Origin: a virus
Length of the DNA stretch: 64,000 nt
IMG/VR virus record: IMGVR_UViG_3300021420_000016
Span: 62,001-126,000 of that record
Reading direction: 5' to 3' (one strand)
A program made the position numbers and the translations under genes. The notes under the pieces were generated by a model. That model saw only the letters and a list, made by a program, of their open reading frames with translations. It made no database searches and was not told the DNA's origin. Below, piece by piece: positions 45,922 through 54,416 of the stretch; the stretch's first letter is position 1, and each line of letters begins with the position of its first letter.

Positions 45922-46268
45922 GCCAATGCCACGACGGCATCAAGAGCCGCGTCGATGGCACTTTCTGGCTTGGCGAACCACAGCCGGGCGTGGTCCGTGC
46001 CGTAGGCCTGCCACGGGCCGCATGCCAGCCGGTACCGGCACGCGACCCCGTACGAGGGCCACCCGGGCTCCTGCCCGGTGGCGTACAGCCAGACGGTCAC
46101 CTGAGCACTGGGCTGGCCGGGCCGGGTGAACCGGGCCCCGTACGCGACGTCACTGACGCAATAGCGGTCAGACGCAAGCGCGGAATCGCAGGCCTGCGGT
46201 TCGCCGCCGTCCGGCAGCCATTTCAGTTCGGCCTGCGCGGGCACTAATGCGGGCGCGGGAATTGTCAT
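45846..46268 (-). CDS. Hypothetical protein, 140 aa, probable paralog of its neighbour
   Basis: ACDSALASDRYCVSDVAYGA, VTVWLYATGQEPGWPSYGVA CRYRLACGPWQAYG, SAIDAALDAVVALACGG. Overlaps the next gene by 76 bases. The shared organisation with 45346-45921 suggests duplication. Confidence 0.6.
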   Translation of the reverse strand: MTIPAPALVPAQAELKWLPDGGEPQACDSALASDRYCVSDVAYGARFTRPGQPSAQVTVWLYATGQEPGWPSYGVACRYRLACGPWQAYGTDHARLWFAKPESAIDAALDAVVALACGGTWGGFPGGLPACLSWNGVPPC

Positions 46269-46280
46269 GACAGGCCTCCT

Positions 46281-46667
46281 TTATTCCGGCCTTCGCCTAG
46301 TGTTGATGACGATGGCGACTATGGCGCCGGCAACGATGGCGACGGCGGCCACGAGCGGCCAGCCCGACAGCAGTGAATGTGCCGGGGAATGCGCGGCCTG
46401 GTGGATGATGATCGTCCGCCGCGGAGCGGCCGCCGGCGGCGTGGCGTGGCCGGCCCGGGCGGCGAAGCACGCCAGCCCGGCTGCGGCCAGCAGCGCGGCG
46501 ATCCAGCCGCCGGAATGTGAACACGACGCTGGCAGTGCTGGCGCGGGCCGCATGAGCCACCAGAGAACGGCGATGATCGCGGCAATGATCGCGGTGGCGA
46601 GAACATGGTGGCCGGCCCAGTGGGCGATCACGCCCAGCACGTGGGGGGCGGTGGCTGTGTTACGCAT
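46281..46667 (-). CDS. Three-span membrane protein, 128 aa
   Basis: Spans [37 protein letters not shown] and [20 protein letters not shown]. It overlaps the FtsK-like gene by 8 bases, so it probably belongs to the DNA-transfer machinery. Confidence 0.68.
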   Translation of the reverse strand: MRNTATAPHVLGVIAHWAGHHVLATAIIAAIIAVLWWLMRPAPALPASCSHSGGWIAALLAAAGLACFAARAGHATPPAAAPRRTIIIHQAAHSPAHSLLSGWPLVAAVAIVAGAIVAIVINTRRRPE

Positions 46668-48681
46668 TGGCGGGCCTGCTTTCGGTTGTGCCGCGCAGTT
46701 CTGCGAGGAGCCCCGGCAGCTCGTCCGGAAGCACCAGCACGTCCCTGGCCTTGGAGCCCTCGCTCGGCCCGACGATCCCCCGGCTCTCCAGCAGATCCAT
46801 GAGCCGGCCGGCCTTGGCGAAGCCGGCCCGCATTTTGCGCTGCAGCATCGAGGTGGAGCCGAACTGGGTGCTGACCACGAGCTCCGCCGCCCGGACGAGG
46901 TCTTCGAGGTCGTCGCCGATGTCGAGGTCACCCCGGACCGGGCCTTCGGCCTCGGGGGCCACCTCTACCAGCTCAGGGGGGGCGAATGCAGCCTTGGCCA
47001 TCTTCACGTAGTCGTGGATCTCCGCCTCGGTGACGAACGCGTTCTGCACCCGCAGCGGCTTGCTCACGCCCATCGGCAGGAACAGCGAGTCGCCCTGGCC
47101 GAGGAGTTTCTCCGCGCCGCCCTGGTCCAGGATGACCCGGCTGTCGGTGGCGCTCGCAGCGGCGAACGCCAGCCGGGACGGCACGTTCGCCTTGATCAGC
47201 CCGGTCACCACGTCCACCGACGGCCGCTGGGTGGCGAGCACCAGGTGGATGCCGGCCGCCCGGGCGAGCTGGGTGATCCGGACCACGGCGTCTTCCACGT
47301 CGCGTGGCGCGATCATCATCAGGTCGGCCAGTTCGTCGACGATCACCAGCAGGTACGGGTACGGCAGGAACACCCGGTCACTGCCCGGAGGGGTCTTCAC
47401 CTTCCCGGCGCGGACCGCTTTGTTGAAGTCGTCAACGTGGCGGAACCCGGCGGCCTGCAGGTCGTCGTAGCGCCGGTCCATCTCCCCGACGACCCAGCCG
47501 AGCGCCTCGGCGGCCTTCTTCGGGCTGGTGATGATCGGCGTGATCAGGTGCGGGATGCCCTGGTAGATCGCCAGCTCGACACGCTTGGGGTCGATGAGGA
47601 TCATCCGCACCTCATCCGGGGTGGCCCGGGCCAGGATCGACGTGATCAGCCCATTCACGCAGGTACTTTTGCCCGATCCCGTACTTCCGGCAATGATGAT
47701 GTGAGGCATCTTCGCGAGGTTGGCGACGACCGCGGCACCTTCGACGTCCTTGCCTAGGCCGACCGTCAGGGGATGGTGGTCGGCCATGGCGATCGGCGAG
47801 CGCAGAACGTCGCCTAGGCGCACGATCTCCCGGTCGGCATTGGGGACCTGGATTCCGACGGCCGACTCCCCTTCGACGGGGGACTGGATCCAGATGTTCG
47901 CGCTCTTCACTGCGTACGCGATGTTTCTGGTGAGCTGGGTGACCCGCTCCACCTTGACGCGGGGCCCGAGGGTGACCTTGTAGAGGGTGACGGTCGGCCC
48001 GCGACTGAACCCGGTCACTTGGGCGTCCACGTCGAATTGCCCGAAAACTTCGTCGATAGCCCGTATGACGGTGTCGTTGGCTTCGGTGCGCGGCGCGCTC
48101 GCATACCCGGTGACCAGAGAGCCGGGACCGAGGGGCTGCTGGGCGGCTCGCGGCGCAGTGTGCGGCACCGGCTCGTAGCGTTCGGCGAGGATTTCCGCGT
48201 GCACCGGGGTGTCCGGCGCGGAATCTTCCGGCGGCGCCGCGGCGCCGTTTCCCTGGCCGAGCGGGCGCAGCTCGCCGCGCAGGGTGCGGTGGGCGGGGGT
48301 GGCGTGCTCGATGCGCCGGTCCCACAGCAGCGGGAAGCACAAGGCCGTGCCGCCGGCCCACAGCAGCCCTTGCAGGATCCAGCCGGCCAGCCCGTGGAAC
48401 GGGCCGTGGACGGAGGCGACCGGCAGCCAGATGGCCCCGCCGGCCCACAGCCGCAGCGCCACCATTTCCATGGCCGGGTGGCTGCGCACCGCGTGAATGG
48501 CCCATCCGGTGGCACCGGCGATGGCCACGACGGGGATCCCGAGGGCGAGCAGGCCGGCGGCCCAGTGCCCGAAGACGGCCACGGCGTCCGCGGCGGCCAT
48601 CCAGGCGAAGGGCACCAGGACGGGCCGGTGGGCGTGCACCACCGCACCGGTCTCTGTCGCTGCCCGCTCGCCGTCACGCAT
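46660..48681 (-). CDS. FtsK/SpoIIIE-family DNA translocase (conjugation)
   Basis: 673 residues. N-terminal membrane spans ([40 protein letters not shown]). Motor domain with Walker [14 protein letters not shown], Walker [16 protein letters not shown] and the [20 protein letters not shown] helicase motif. The C-terminal gamma winged helix [20 protein letters not shown], then [10 protein letters not shown] recognises 8-bp DNA sites in FtsK/TraB. Actinomycete plasmids move double-stranded DNA with a single translocase of this type. Its size and gamma domain fit a Tra protein; a chromosomal FtsK copy is less likely given the neighbours. Confidence 0.9.
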   Translation of the reverse strand: MRDGERAATETGAVVHAHRPVLVPFAWMAAADAVAVFGHWAAGLLALGIPVVAIAGATGWAIHAVRSHPAMEMVALRLWAGGAIWLPVASVHGPFHGLAGWILQGLLWAGGTALCFPLLWDRRIEHATPAHRTLRGELRPLGQGNGAAAPPEDSAPDTPVHAEILAERYEPVPHTAPRAAQQPLGPGSLVTGYASAPRTEANDTVIRAIDEVFGQFDVDAQVTGFSRGPTVTLYKVTLGPRVKVERVTQLTRNIAYAVKSANIWIQSPVEGESAVGIQVPNADREIVRLGDVLRSPIAMADHHPLTVGLGKDVEGAAVVANLAKMPHIIIAGSTGSGKSTCVNGLITSILARATPDEVRMILIDPKRVELAIYQGIPHLITPIITSPKKAAEALGWVVGEMDRRYDDLQAAGFRHVDDFNKAVRAGKVKTPPGSDRVFLPYPYLLVIVDELADLMMIAPRDVEDAVVRITQLARAAGIHLVLATQRPSVDVVTGLIKANVPSRLAFAAASATDSRVILDQGGAEKLLGQGDSLFLPMGVSKPLRVQNAFVTEAEIHDYVKMAKAAFAPPELVEVAPEAEGPVRGDLDIGDDLEDLVRAAELVVSTQFGSTSMLQRKMRAGFAKAGRLMDLLESRGIVGPSEGSKARDVLVLPDELPGLLAELRGTTESRPANA

Positions 48682-48687
48682 GGCTGA

Positions 48688-49401
48688 TTAACGCCTCCCC
48701 GCCGGCGTCGGGTCGCCGCCCGGGCCGGGGCCGCCACCGCCGAGCGCGGGCCGGGTTTGCGGGCGGCCGAAGCTGCCCCGCGTCGCCTTACCCTTGCGGC
48801 GGCCCCACAGGCTGCTGGCGAACCGGCCGACACCCAGGCCCTGGGCCATGATCGGCTGCGCGACGGGCAGCGCGCCTTCGCGCTGCTCGCGGCGCTTGTG
48901 CAGCCCGCGGACAAGGAGGAACAGCACGGCGACGCCGATCACGAACGCCACCAGGTACACCTCCTGCTGGTGGGCGGCCTGCCCGTGCGCCGCAGGCGCG
49001 GCGTGGATGTGGGTGATCGCCTTGCCGATCTCCTTGCCGGTGCGGGGCAGCAGCGCCGCACTGCGGTGGGCGACCTGCGGCCAGTCGGCGACGGTGACCG
49101 CCATGGTGAACCCGAAGATGCCGCAGATGAACGGGGTGATCACCGGGTGGTACTTGTGCGCCAGGAGGGCCTCGAACAGGAACCCGACTGCGGCGATGGC
49201 GTCCACCGCCAGCAGGGCGGTCATGCCGTTGTCGCTGTTGGCCTGCCCCGCTGCGGCGTACAGCAGCGGGGGCAGCCCGAACGCGAGGAAGAACCCCAGA
49301 GGGCCGGCGAACCAGGCGATCAGCCGGGGCGCCTTCCGGTAACGCCAGCACAGGCCGATCACGACCGCACAGGCAAGGGCGAGAACCAGTGGCGGGCTCA
49401 T
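48688..49401 (-). CDS. Polytopic membrane protein, 237 aa
   Basis: Spans PLVLALACAVVIGLCW, RLIAWFAGPLGFFLAFGLPP, AVDAIAAVGFLFEALLAHKY, ITPFICGIFGFTMAVTVADW and EVYLVAFVIGVAVLFLLVRG, then a Gly/Arg-rich cytoplasmic tail. Lies directly upstream of the translocase gene; probably part of the transfer channel or spread system. Confidence 0.68.
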   Translation of the reverse strand: MSPPLVLALACAVVIGLCWRYRKAPRLIAWFAGPLGFFLAFGLPPLLYAAAGQANSDNGMTALLAVDAIAAVGFLFEALLAHKYHPVITPFICGIFGFTMAVTVADWPQVAHRSAALLPRTGKEIGKAITHIHAAPAAHGQAAHQQEVYLVAFVIGVAVLFLLVRGLHKRREQREGALPVAQPIMAQGLGVGRFASSLWGRRKGKATRGSFGRPQTRPALGGGGPGPGGDPTPAGRR

Positions 49402-49426
49402 CGTGTATTGCCCTCCTTCAAGGGGG

Positions 49427-50017
49427 TTAGAGGATGCCGAGCCAGATCAGGGCCGCGATGACCGCGGCGAGGGTAAGAGCGAACAAGGCCAGGGCGACGA
49501 TCTGCCGGAACGGCCTGACGACCAGCCACAGCCAGATGATCGCGGGGATCATCGCTGGGATCGCCCACCACGTGTGGTAGCGGGCGCCCCACTGCTCCGA
49601 CCAGCCGCCGTAGTGGCCTTCGGGCACCCATGCCCGGCCGTCGCGGTACTGGATCTGGCCGGGGATGTGCACGGTTGCGCCGCACGCGGTGCAGCGGACG
49701 CCGGCTCCGCCGATCGAGGGGGGCAGCCAGTGTTCGATGCCGTTGATGAAGCCGCCTTCGTTCCTGCGGGCCATCCGCCACGTCAGCCGCGCCGCGATGA
49801 CCGCCTGGCGCAGCGCGCTGAGCGCCTGCTGCCGCGCGGTCACTGCGGCAACCTCGGCTGCCGGGGCAGGCGGCGCGGCCGGGAAAGCGGCAGGCTCAGG
49901 CTGCGGCGGCTCCGCGGGCACTTCAGGGCTAGGACCCGGGGCGGCCCCGGCGTTCCACCCGGGGCCGTCATCGCCGTCCCCGAACACGGCATCAAGGAAG
50001 TCGGTGTCATGACTCAT
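49427..50017 (-). CDS. Membrane protein with zinc-like domain, 196 aa
   Basis: Acidic N-terminus (DFLDAVFGDGDDGPG), Pro/Ala linker, then VRCTACGATVHIPGQ (CxxC) and two C-terminal spans WWAIPAMIPAIIWLWLVVRP and ALALFALTLAAVIAALIWLG. The CxxC and a preceding H could bind metal. Part of the transfer cluster. Confidence 0.65.
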   Translation of the reverse strand: MSHDTDFLDAVFGDGDDGPGWNAGAAPGPSPEVPAEPPQPEPAAFPAAPPAPAAEVAAVTARQQALSALRQAVIAARLTWRMARRNEGGFINGIEHWLPPSIGGAGVRCTACGATVHIPGQIQYRDGRAWVPEGHYGGWSEQWGARYHTWWAIPAMIPAIIWLWLVVRPFRQIVALALFALTLAAVIAALIWLGIL

Positions 50018-50372
50018 TACTTGCCCCGCTCCCGCCGGCGGCGCGCCTCAGGCCACCAGTCAGGGCCGCGTGGAACGCGGCCCACAGGTCCCGGCCGGTG
50101 GGGATGCCACCCTGGTAGGTCGGCGGCCGCTTCACCCTCGCCGGCCGGACGCTCGCCGCTGCCGCCTGGATGACGCCGGCGACTTCGGCGTGCAGCAGCA
50201 TCCACTCGGCGGTGGGCCGGTCCTTGCGCGTCTTGGCCAGTTCGGACAGCAGGGCGGCGATGGCGGTGTGCACCGCCTCCGCGCAGTTGCCGTCGTTCAG
50301 TTCGTCGGCGATGGCCGCCGGGGCGACGTCCACGGCGCGGCGGGGCTTGTCGTCTTGCGGACCGGTGGCCAT
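50007..50372 (-). CDS. Hypothetical protein, 121 aa
   Basis: Helical protein: AIADELNDGNCAEAVHTAIA, LLSELAKTRKDRPTAEWMLL, HAEVAGVIQAAAASVRPARV. It overlaps the membrane protein gene by 11 bases. No family recognised. Confidence 0.62.
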   Translation of the reverse strand: MATGPQDDKPRRAVDVAPAAIADELNDGNCAEAVHTAIAALLSELAKTRKDRPTAEWMLLHAEVAGVIQAAAASVRPARVKRPPTYQGGIPTGRDLWAAFHAALTGGLRRAAGGSGASNES

Positions 50373-50404
50373 CTCAGCGTTCCTCTCGTGGGTTCAGGTG
50401 CGGG

Positions 50405-51331
50405 TTAGGAGAACCGGGCCGGTGCGCCGGTGCGGCGCAGGGTGCCGATACGCTGCTCGAACCGGTAGTACCGCTCGTTGCCGAGTTCAGTTCCGGCGTA
50501 GCTGCCGAACGGGCCACCCGGACCGATCTCGCAGTGCATTCCGGTGCCGCCGTAGCGGGGGCCGTAGCGCTTGCGCGCCAGCCGTTCCTGCTCGGCCAGT
50601 TGCTGCCACCTGGCGCGGGACCAGTGGCAGTTCTTCGCGGACGCAACCGGCGGCGCCGCTGGGGGCCCGGCGCGGCAGGTGCCGAGCCGGCCCGGTGCCT
50701 GGTCGCCGTGGCAGATGGGCGCCTGCGGGTCCGGCGCCCAGTAGCTGACCGTTCCTGAGCCTTCACAGAACGCGCGCCGCGGCGGCGGGACGCCCACGGA
50801 AAACTCGAACGTAGTCGTGGCCGCCGAACCGAACGTGGTGCTTACGTGCACGTTGTGCCCAGGCGGGGTGCCCTCGCGCGCGGTGCCGCTGGTGCGGCCG
50901 TAGGCGGTGACGGTGGACATGAACCCGTACCGGCCGCGTTCGGCCCCGAGGGGGACGTGGACGGTGAACGTCGAGGTTGCCGACGAGTGGGCGGCCACCC
51001 AGCCGCGGGTGCCCGGGACGGTGAAGGAGATCCAGGACCGCGGCGTGGAGTACTGGGGGGTGTCCAGGTCCGGCAGGTTCTCGACGCCCATGTCGAGCCG
51101 CTCGTAGCCGCCGTGCTTGCCGCGGGTGGGGTTGACCACCGACACCGCGACGGATGCGGACTGCCCGGGTTGCAGGGTGCGGGTGACGCACGCCGGGCCG
51201 GCCTGCATGCCCGCAGACACTGAGCCGGTGGCCACGGCGCCGGGCGGGCCGCCAGTGGCCATTGCGGCGGCGGCGGCACCGATGCCGATCACCTTGGCCA
51301 CGGCGTGGACGAAGCTGTGGAACCAGCCCAT
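50405..51331 (-). CDS. Secreted/surface protein, 308 aa
   Basis: An N-terminal hydrophobic AKVIGIGAAAAAMATGGP acts as a signal or anchor. An immunoglobulin-like beta domain follows (CVTRTLQPGQSASVAVSVVN, WISFTVPGTRGWVAAHSSAT STFTVHVPLG), then a Cys-containing C-terminal region. Probably exported and involved in cell-surface contact during transfer; inferred only. Confidence 0.62.
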   Translation of the reverse strand: MGWFHSFVHAVAKVIGIGAAAAAMATGGPPGAVATGSVSAGMQAGPACVTRTLQPGQSASVAVSVVNPTRGKHGGYERLDMGVENLPDLDTPQYSTPRSWISFTVPGTRGWVAAHSSATSTFTVHVPLGAERGRYGFMSTVTAYGRTSGTAREGTPPGHNVHVSTTFGSAATTTFEFSVGVPPPRRAFCEGSGTVSYWAPDPQAPICHGDQAPGRLGTCRAGPPAAPPVASAKNCHWSRARWQQLAEQERLARKRYGPRYGGTGMHCEIGPGGPFGSYAGTELGNERYYRFEQRIGTLRRTGAPARFS

Positions 51332-51337
51332 GGCTGA

Positions 51338-51577
51338 TCAGCCCCGGCCCTGCATGCCGTACCGCTGCGCCAGCCGCCGCTCGCGGCGGCTGTTACGGGT
51401 GGCGAACCGCACGATGCCGTACAGGACAAGAAGGAAGAGTGCGGCGGCGATATAGCCGCCCTCCTTCGGCGTGACCGCCCCTTGGGTGACATGTGTCGCG
51501 AGGTGCTGCGCCGGGCGCAGGAGAGTGTGGTGATGCCGGGCCATCAAGGTGACGACCAGGTGGACGAGGGGATGCAT
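51338..51577 (-). CDS. Single-span membrane protein, 79 aa
   Basis: Helical N-terminus, then span GYIAAALFLLVLYGIVRFAT with a basic tail NSRRERRLAQRYGMQGRG. It lies 6 bases from the surface protein gene. Confidence 0.62.
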   Translation of the reverse strand: MHPLVHLVVTLMARHHHTLLRPAQHLATHVTQGAVTPKEGGYIAAALFLLVLYGIVRFATRNSRRERRLAQRYGMQGRG

Positions 51578-51605
51578 CGGAGGGGTTTCCTTTCAGGAGC
51601 TGGGG

Positions 51606-52151
51606 TTAACAGGTGGCAGTCAGGGCGTAGTGGTAATGGCTGGCCGCCCACGGGGAGTCCTCGATCGCGTTGGCGACCGCCTGGGCGTTGTTTCCGGCGC
51701 GCAAGGCGGCGAGGATGCCGCCGTAGCTGCGCACCGTCTGGACGGTGTAGCGGAGGCCGATCCGGGCAGTGGGGAACGCCCACGCGCCGGTCGCGTTGTA
51801 ACCGGGCCATCCGGCACCGGGGCCGGGGTTCAGGTTGAGCGGGTTGTTCTCGGCCTGGTTGCCGAACCCGCCACCTTCGGCGGTTTCCCAGGCGATCACC
51901 GCGTTGCGGTCGCACCGGGTGAGCGGTTCGGGGATGTCTTGCAGGAACGCCCGGGCCCACGAGGCGCGGGTCGACAGGTTCCCCGGGTTCCCCGCGGAGG
52001 CTTGTACGGAGGTGAGCATGCCGTTCTGGACATGGTGGCCGTGGTGGTGGCCGTGGGTTTGGCTCAGGCCAGCGAGGCTGAGGCCTACGGTCACCGCAGC
52101 GGCGGCCCAAGCCCCCGTGTGACTCTTCTGGACGTAACGGCGGCGGCTCAT
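51606..52151 (-). CDS. Secreted lytic-enzyme-like protein
   Basis: 181 residues. Basic N-terminus and hydrophobic AWAAAAVTVGLSLAGLSQTH, then a mature part WARAFLQDIPEPLTRCDRNA VIAWETAEGG, NNPLNLNPGPGAGWPG, YNATGAWAFPTARIGLRYTV and SPWAASHYHYAL. This matches the lysozyme-like domain of secreted phage/conjugative wall hydrolases, with Glu of WETAEGG as the likely catalytic acid. Local opening of peptidoglycan for DNA transfer is the probable role. Confidence 0.72.
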   Translation of the reverse strand: MSRRRYVQKSHTGAWAAAAVTVGLSLAGLSQTHGHHHGHHVQNGMLTSVQASAGNPGNLSTRASWARAFLQDIPEPLTRCDRNAVIAWETAEGGGFGNQAENNPLNLNPGPGAGWPGYNATGAWAFPTARIGLRYTVQTVRSYGGILAALRAGNNAQAVANAIEDSPWAASHYHYALTATC

Positions 52152-52153
52152 GA

Positions 52154-52309
52154 TCACAGCCCGTTCACGAACGTCTGGATCGAACCGCCAGCCTGCTCCA
52201 GCAGGCCCAGAAGACTGTGGACTGCATGACTGGCGGCGGCGGGCTGGGTGAACAGGTACCACGCCAGAAACACGACGATCGCCCAGCCCAGGACGCTCCG
52301 GATTCTCAT
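52154..52309 (-). CDS. Small membrane peptide, 51 aa
   Basis: An ATG frame overlapping the lipoprotein stop encodes RSVLGWAIVVFLAWYLFTQP then an amphipathic helix SHAVHSLLGLLEQAGGSIQT. Spacing within the - operon supports translation. Confidence 0.6.
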   Translation of the reverse strand: MRIRSVLGWAIVVFLAWYLFTQPAAASHAVHSLLGLLEQAGGSIQTFVNGL

Positions 52310-53121
52310 TGCGCACCTACCGGGTTTTCTGCCGCCTTGATGAGTGCGGCGACGCCTGCTTCCCAGTTGCCCCAGGGAGGCTGGCTGATGATCGAGACGC
52401 CGGCGGCCTTGGTCACCTGGCCGCTGGCGGGGACGTACAGTTCGTCGCCGGGGTCCGGTGCGACGTCACCCCAGCGCTGCGCGGGGATCGAAGTGCACGC
52501 CGCGTACTTGGCGACATGGCCGCACGACACACGGAGGGCCCCGGCGGCGGTGGCCAGCGTGACCGACCAGGCCTCACAGCCACCACCCATGGCCACCTGT
52601 GAGCCGCGGCGCGGTGAGGGGCAGTCCCCCCACTGGATGGCTGACCGCGTGATGATCCCCGCGATCATGCCCGGACGGGCGGGCGGCGGGTCCGCCCGCA
52701 GCCACGCCTGGGCAGCGGGCAGGACGCTCGGCGGCCCGGAGAGGCCGTCGAGGCCGGTGAACGTACAGGTAAGCCGCACGGGGACGATGGCCAGCGCCGG
52801 CGGGAAATGGTCCAGTGCCACCTGGGCGCCGGCGTAATCCAGTTCCCCAGCGAGCTCGCGGCTCGCGGCATCCCCCAGTGCGCGGGCCTTATCGCGGAGG
52901 TGATCGACCCGGCCAAGCCATGCGCCGGTCGCGGGATCGCCTGCCGAAGCGGGCGCGTTGCGGATCACGGCCCGCACTCCGGCCAGGCAGCCGGACGCGT
53001 CGCGCACTGGGGGGACGCTTCTGCCGTCAGGGGGCTCCTCGGCCTGGCCGGCGACGCCGCAGCCGGCCACCGCGACGGCGGCGAACGCGGTCCCGGCGGC
53101 GAGCGCGACGCGGGCCCTCAT
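52306..53121 (-). CDS. Lipoprotein, 271 aa
   Basis: Signal peptide RARVALAAGTAFAAVAVAGC ends in a lipobox (VAGC). The mature part has Cys residues in SGCLAGVRAVIRNAP, RLTCTF, WGDCPSPRRG, GGCEAW, RVSCGHVAKYAACTS and is probably disulfide-bonded. The start overlaps the previous stop (ATGA). Extracellular component of the transfer cluster; no family recognised. Confidence 0.72.
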   Translation of the reverse strand: MRARVALAAGTAFAAVAVAGCGVAGQAEEPPDGRSVPPVRDASGCLAGVRAVIRNAPASAGDPATGAWLGRVDHLRDKARALGDAASRELAGELDYAGAQVALDHFPPALAIVPVRLTCTFTGLDGLSGPPSVLPAAQAWLRADPPPARPGMIAGIITRSAIQWGDCPSPRRGSQVAMGGGCEAWSVTLATAAGALRVSCGHVAKYAACTSIPAQRWGDVAPDPGDELYVPASGQVTKAAGVSIISQPPWGNWEAGVAALIKAAENPVGAQ

Positions 53122-53255
53122 GGCCGCCGCCTCCGCAGGAAGGGAAGCCACAGCACGCAGATGACGCCGACACCGGCAACCATCGTCACGGTCGAGCCGT
53201 AGACCACTTCACGGGCGGCTATCGCCAGCACCGCGAGCCAAAGGATCTTCCACAT
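53118..53255 (-). CDS. Small membrane peptide, 45 aa
   Basis: ATG 53255 encodes WKILWLAVLAIAAREVVYGS and TMVAGVGVICVLWLPF, two short spans with a basic RRRRP end, then ATGA overlap into the lipoprotein gene. It is the first gene of the - strand transfer operon. Confidence 0.6.
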   Translation of the reverse strand: MWKILWLAVLAIAAREVVYGSTVTMVAGVGVICVLWLPFLRRRRP

Positions 53256-53295
53256 GACGGCTGAGCGCTCCTTCGAAGTCTGCTGTTCTTTGCCG

Positions 53296-53331
53296 GCCCG
53301 GCCCCCCAGAGGCCAGTCTGGGGGGCCGGGC
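53296..53331. terminator. 15-bp perfect hairpin in the leader of the transfer operon
   Basis: GCCCGGCCCCCCAGA and its exact complement flank a 6-nt loop. It lies 41 bp upstream of the first - strand gene. With no converging gene on either side it may attenuate readthrough or sit in the operon's 5' leader. Confidence 0.6.
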
Positions 53332-53362
53332 TGACACCATGACGGATCAGAGTGCTGTTCTT

Positions 53363-53369
53363 CTGGATC
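53363..53369. promoter_or_regulatory. Isolated CTGGATC copy
   Basis: CTGGATC matches the phased cluster 80 bp to the right and lies on the transfer-operon side, so one regulator could control both directions. Confidence 0.35.
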
Positions 53370-53440
53370 GAACTGACACTATCATGGAGTACATTGACAC
53401 AGACGTCAAGCCCAAGGCAGACTTGAGTAGGCACTAGAGA

Positions 53441-53478
53441 CTGGAGCATGCTGGAATGGACCTGGATCAAACTGGATC
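53441..53478. promoter_or_regulatory. Four phased CTGGA repeats
   Basis: CTGGA begins at 53441, 53451, 53462 and 53472 (the last two CTGGATC), a spacing of 10-11 bp that places each copy on the same face of the helix. The cluster ends just before the ribosome site of the + strand trio. Confidence 0.55.
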
Positions 53479-53493
53479 AACAGGAGGCCAGCC

Positions 53494-53847
53494 ATGCTTC
53501 AGCCGACCCTTCAGCGCACCCGTCATCTCAGCGGCTGCAACGGGGGCCCATGCCCCCACGTGCACGAGACGACCATCCCCGGCATCTGGGCCATCCAGGG
53601 GGAGCGCCCCGAGATGAGCACCCGCACCGGCTGGATCACCGTCCCCGGCCTGGAGCCCACCGCAGCAGAACTCGCCGCGATGGCCACGGTCGCGCAGATC
53701 CCCGGCCACGAGAACGTGGTCCTCGTGCTGCAGGAGACCCTCGACGGCTACGCCCGCACCGGGCGTGTGCGCGAGGCGCACGACTTCGAGACCACGGTCC
53801 TGGTGCCGGCGCACATCCTCGACCAGGCCCTGGGGGCGCTGGTATGA
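53494..53847 (+). CDS. Small hypothetical protein of the regulatory trio, 117 aa
   Basis: CNGGPCPHVHETTIPGIWAI near the N-terminus resembles actinomycete proteins beginning R.C....CP.V......VVQG that are encoded with XRE-DUF5753 regulators. The middle GWITVPGLEPTAAELAAMAT and a C-terminal strand/helix follow. AGGAGG precedes the ATG; it is coupled to the next gene by an ATGA overlap. Confidence 0.7.
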   Translation: MLQPTLQRTRHLSGCNGGPCPHVHETTIPGIWAIQGERPEMSTRTGWITVPGLEPTAAELAAMATVAQIPGHENVVLVLQETLDGYARTGRVREAHDFETTVLVPAHILDQALGALV

Positions 53848-54416
53848 CTCCCGCAGACTTCGACGCCGCCTTCAATGGCGACTGGGAAACCGTCGCCCGG
53901 CTGGAGACCCATCAGGTGTACATGGTGCCCGGCGAGGAAGCCGCCCTGGAGGCGTTCCGTGCGGGCCAGCCAAGGCCGGTCTGGTCGGTGCGCACCGATC
54001 CGTGGCTCGCCCGGATCGCGCTCACCTCCGCACCGGAGGAACTGACCGGCAAGCCGCCCAAGCGGTGGCTGCGGTGCCGCATCGTGCAGCATCCGCGGAA
54101 CCTCTACACCGATCATGAGATCGAGGGCTACCGCGAATCGCAGGCCGCCGGCGAGCAGATCTTCATCGCCCCCCTCGAAGCCGACCCGGCCCTTACTGGC
54201 CTGCGCCAGGACTTCTGGGGCTTCGGCCTCGGTACCACCGGCGCGTTCGTGATCATCATGGACTACGATGCCGGCGGTCACTGGCTCGGCGCCGAGCGCA
54301 CCACTGACCCGGTCATCCTGGACCGCTGCCTGAAGCAGTGGAACCTGGCCCGGTCGCATTCGGTGCCGCTCAACGAATACCTCGCACCCGGCAAGGAGGC
54401 GCGAAAGGCTGCATGA
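53844..54416 (+). CDS. DUF6879-like protein
   Basis: 190 residues: FDAAFNGDWETVARLETHQV YMVPGEEAALEAF, WLRCRIVQHPRNLYTDHEIE, EQIFIAPLEADPALTGLRQD FWGFGLGTTGAFVIIMDYDA. This is the DUF6879 family that accompanies XRE/DUF5753 regulators in actinomycetes. ATG start overlaps the previous stop. Function of the pair unknown; regulatory partner is inferred from conserved linkage. Confidence 0.78.
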   Translation: MTPADFDAAFNGDWETVARLETHQVYMVPGEEAALEAFRAGQPRPVWSVRTDPWLARIALTSAPEELTGKPPKRWLRCRIVQHPRNLYTDHEIEGYRESQAAGEQIFIAPLEADPALTGLRQDFWGFGLGTTGAFVIIMDYDAGGHWLGAERTTDPVILDRCLKQWNLARSHSVPLNEYLAPGKEARKAA

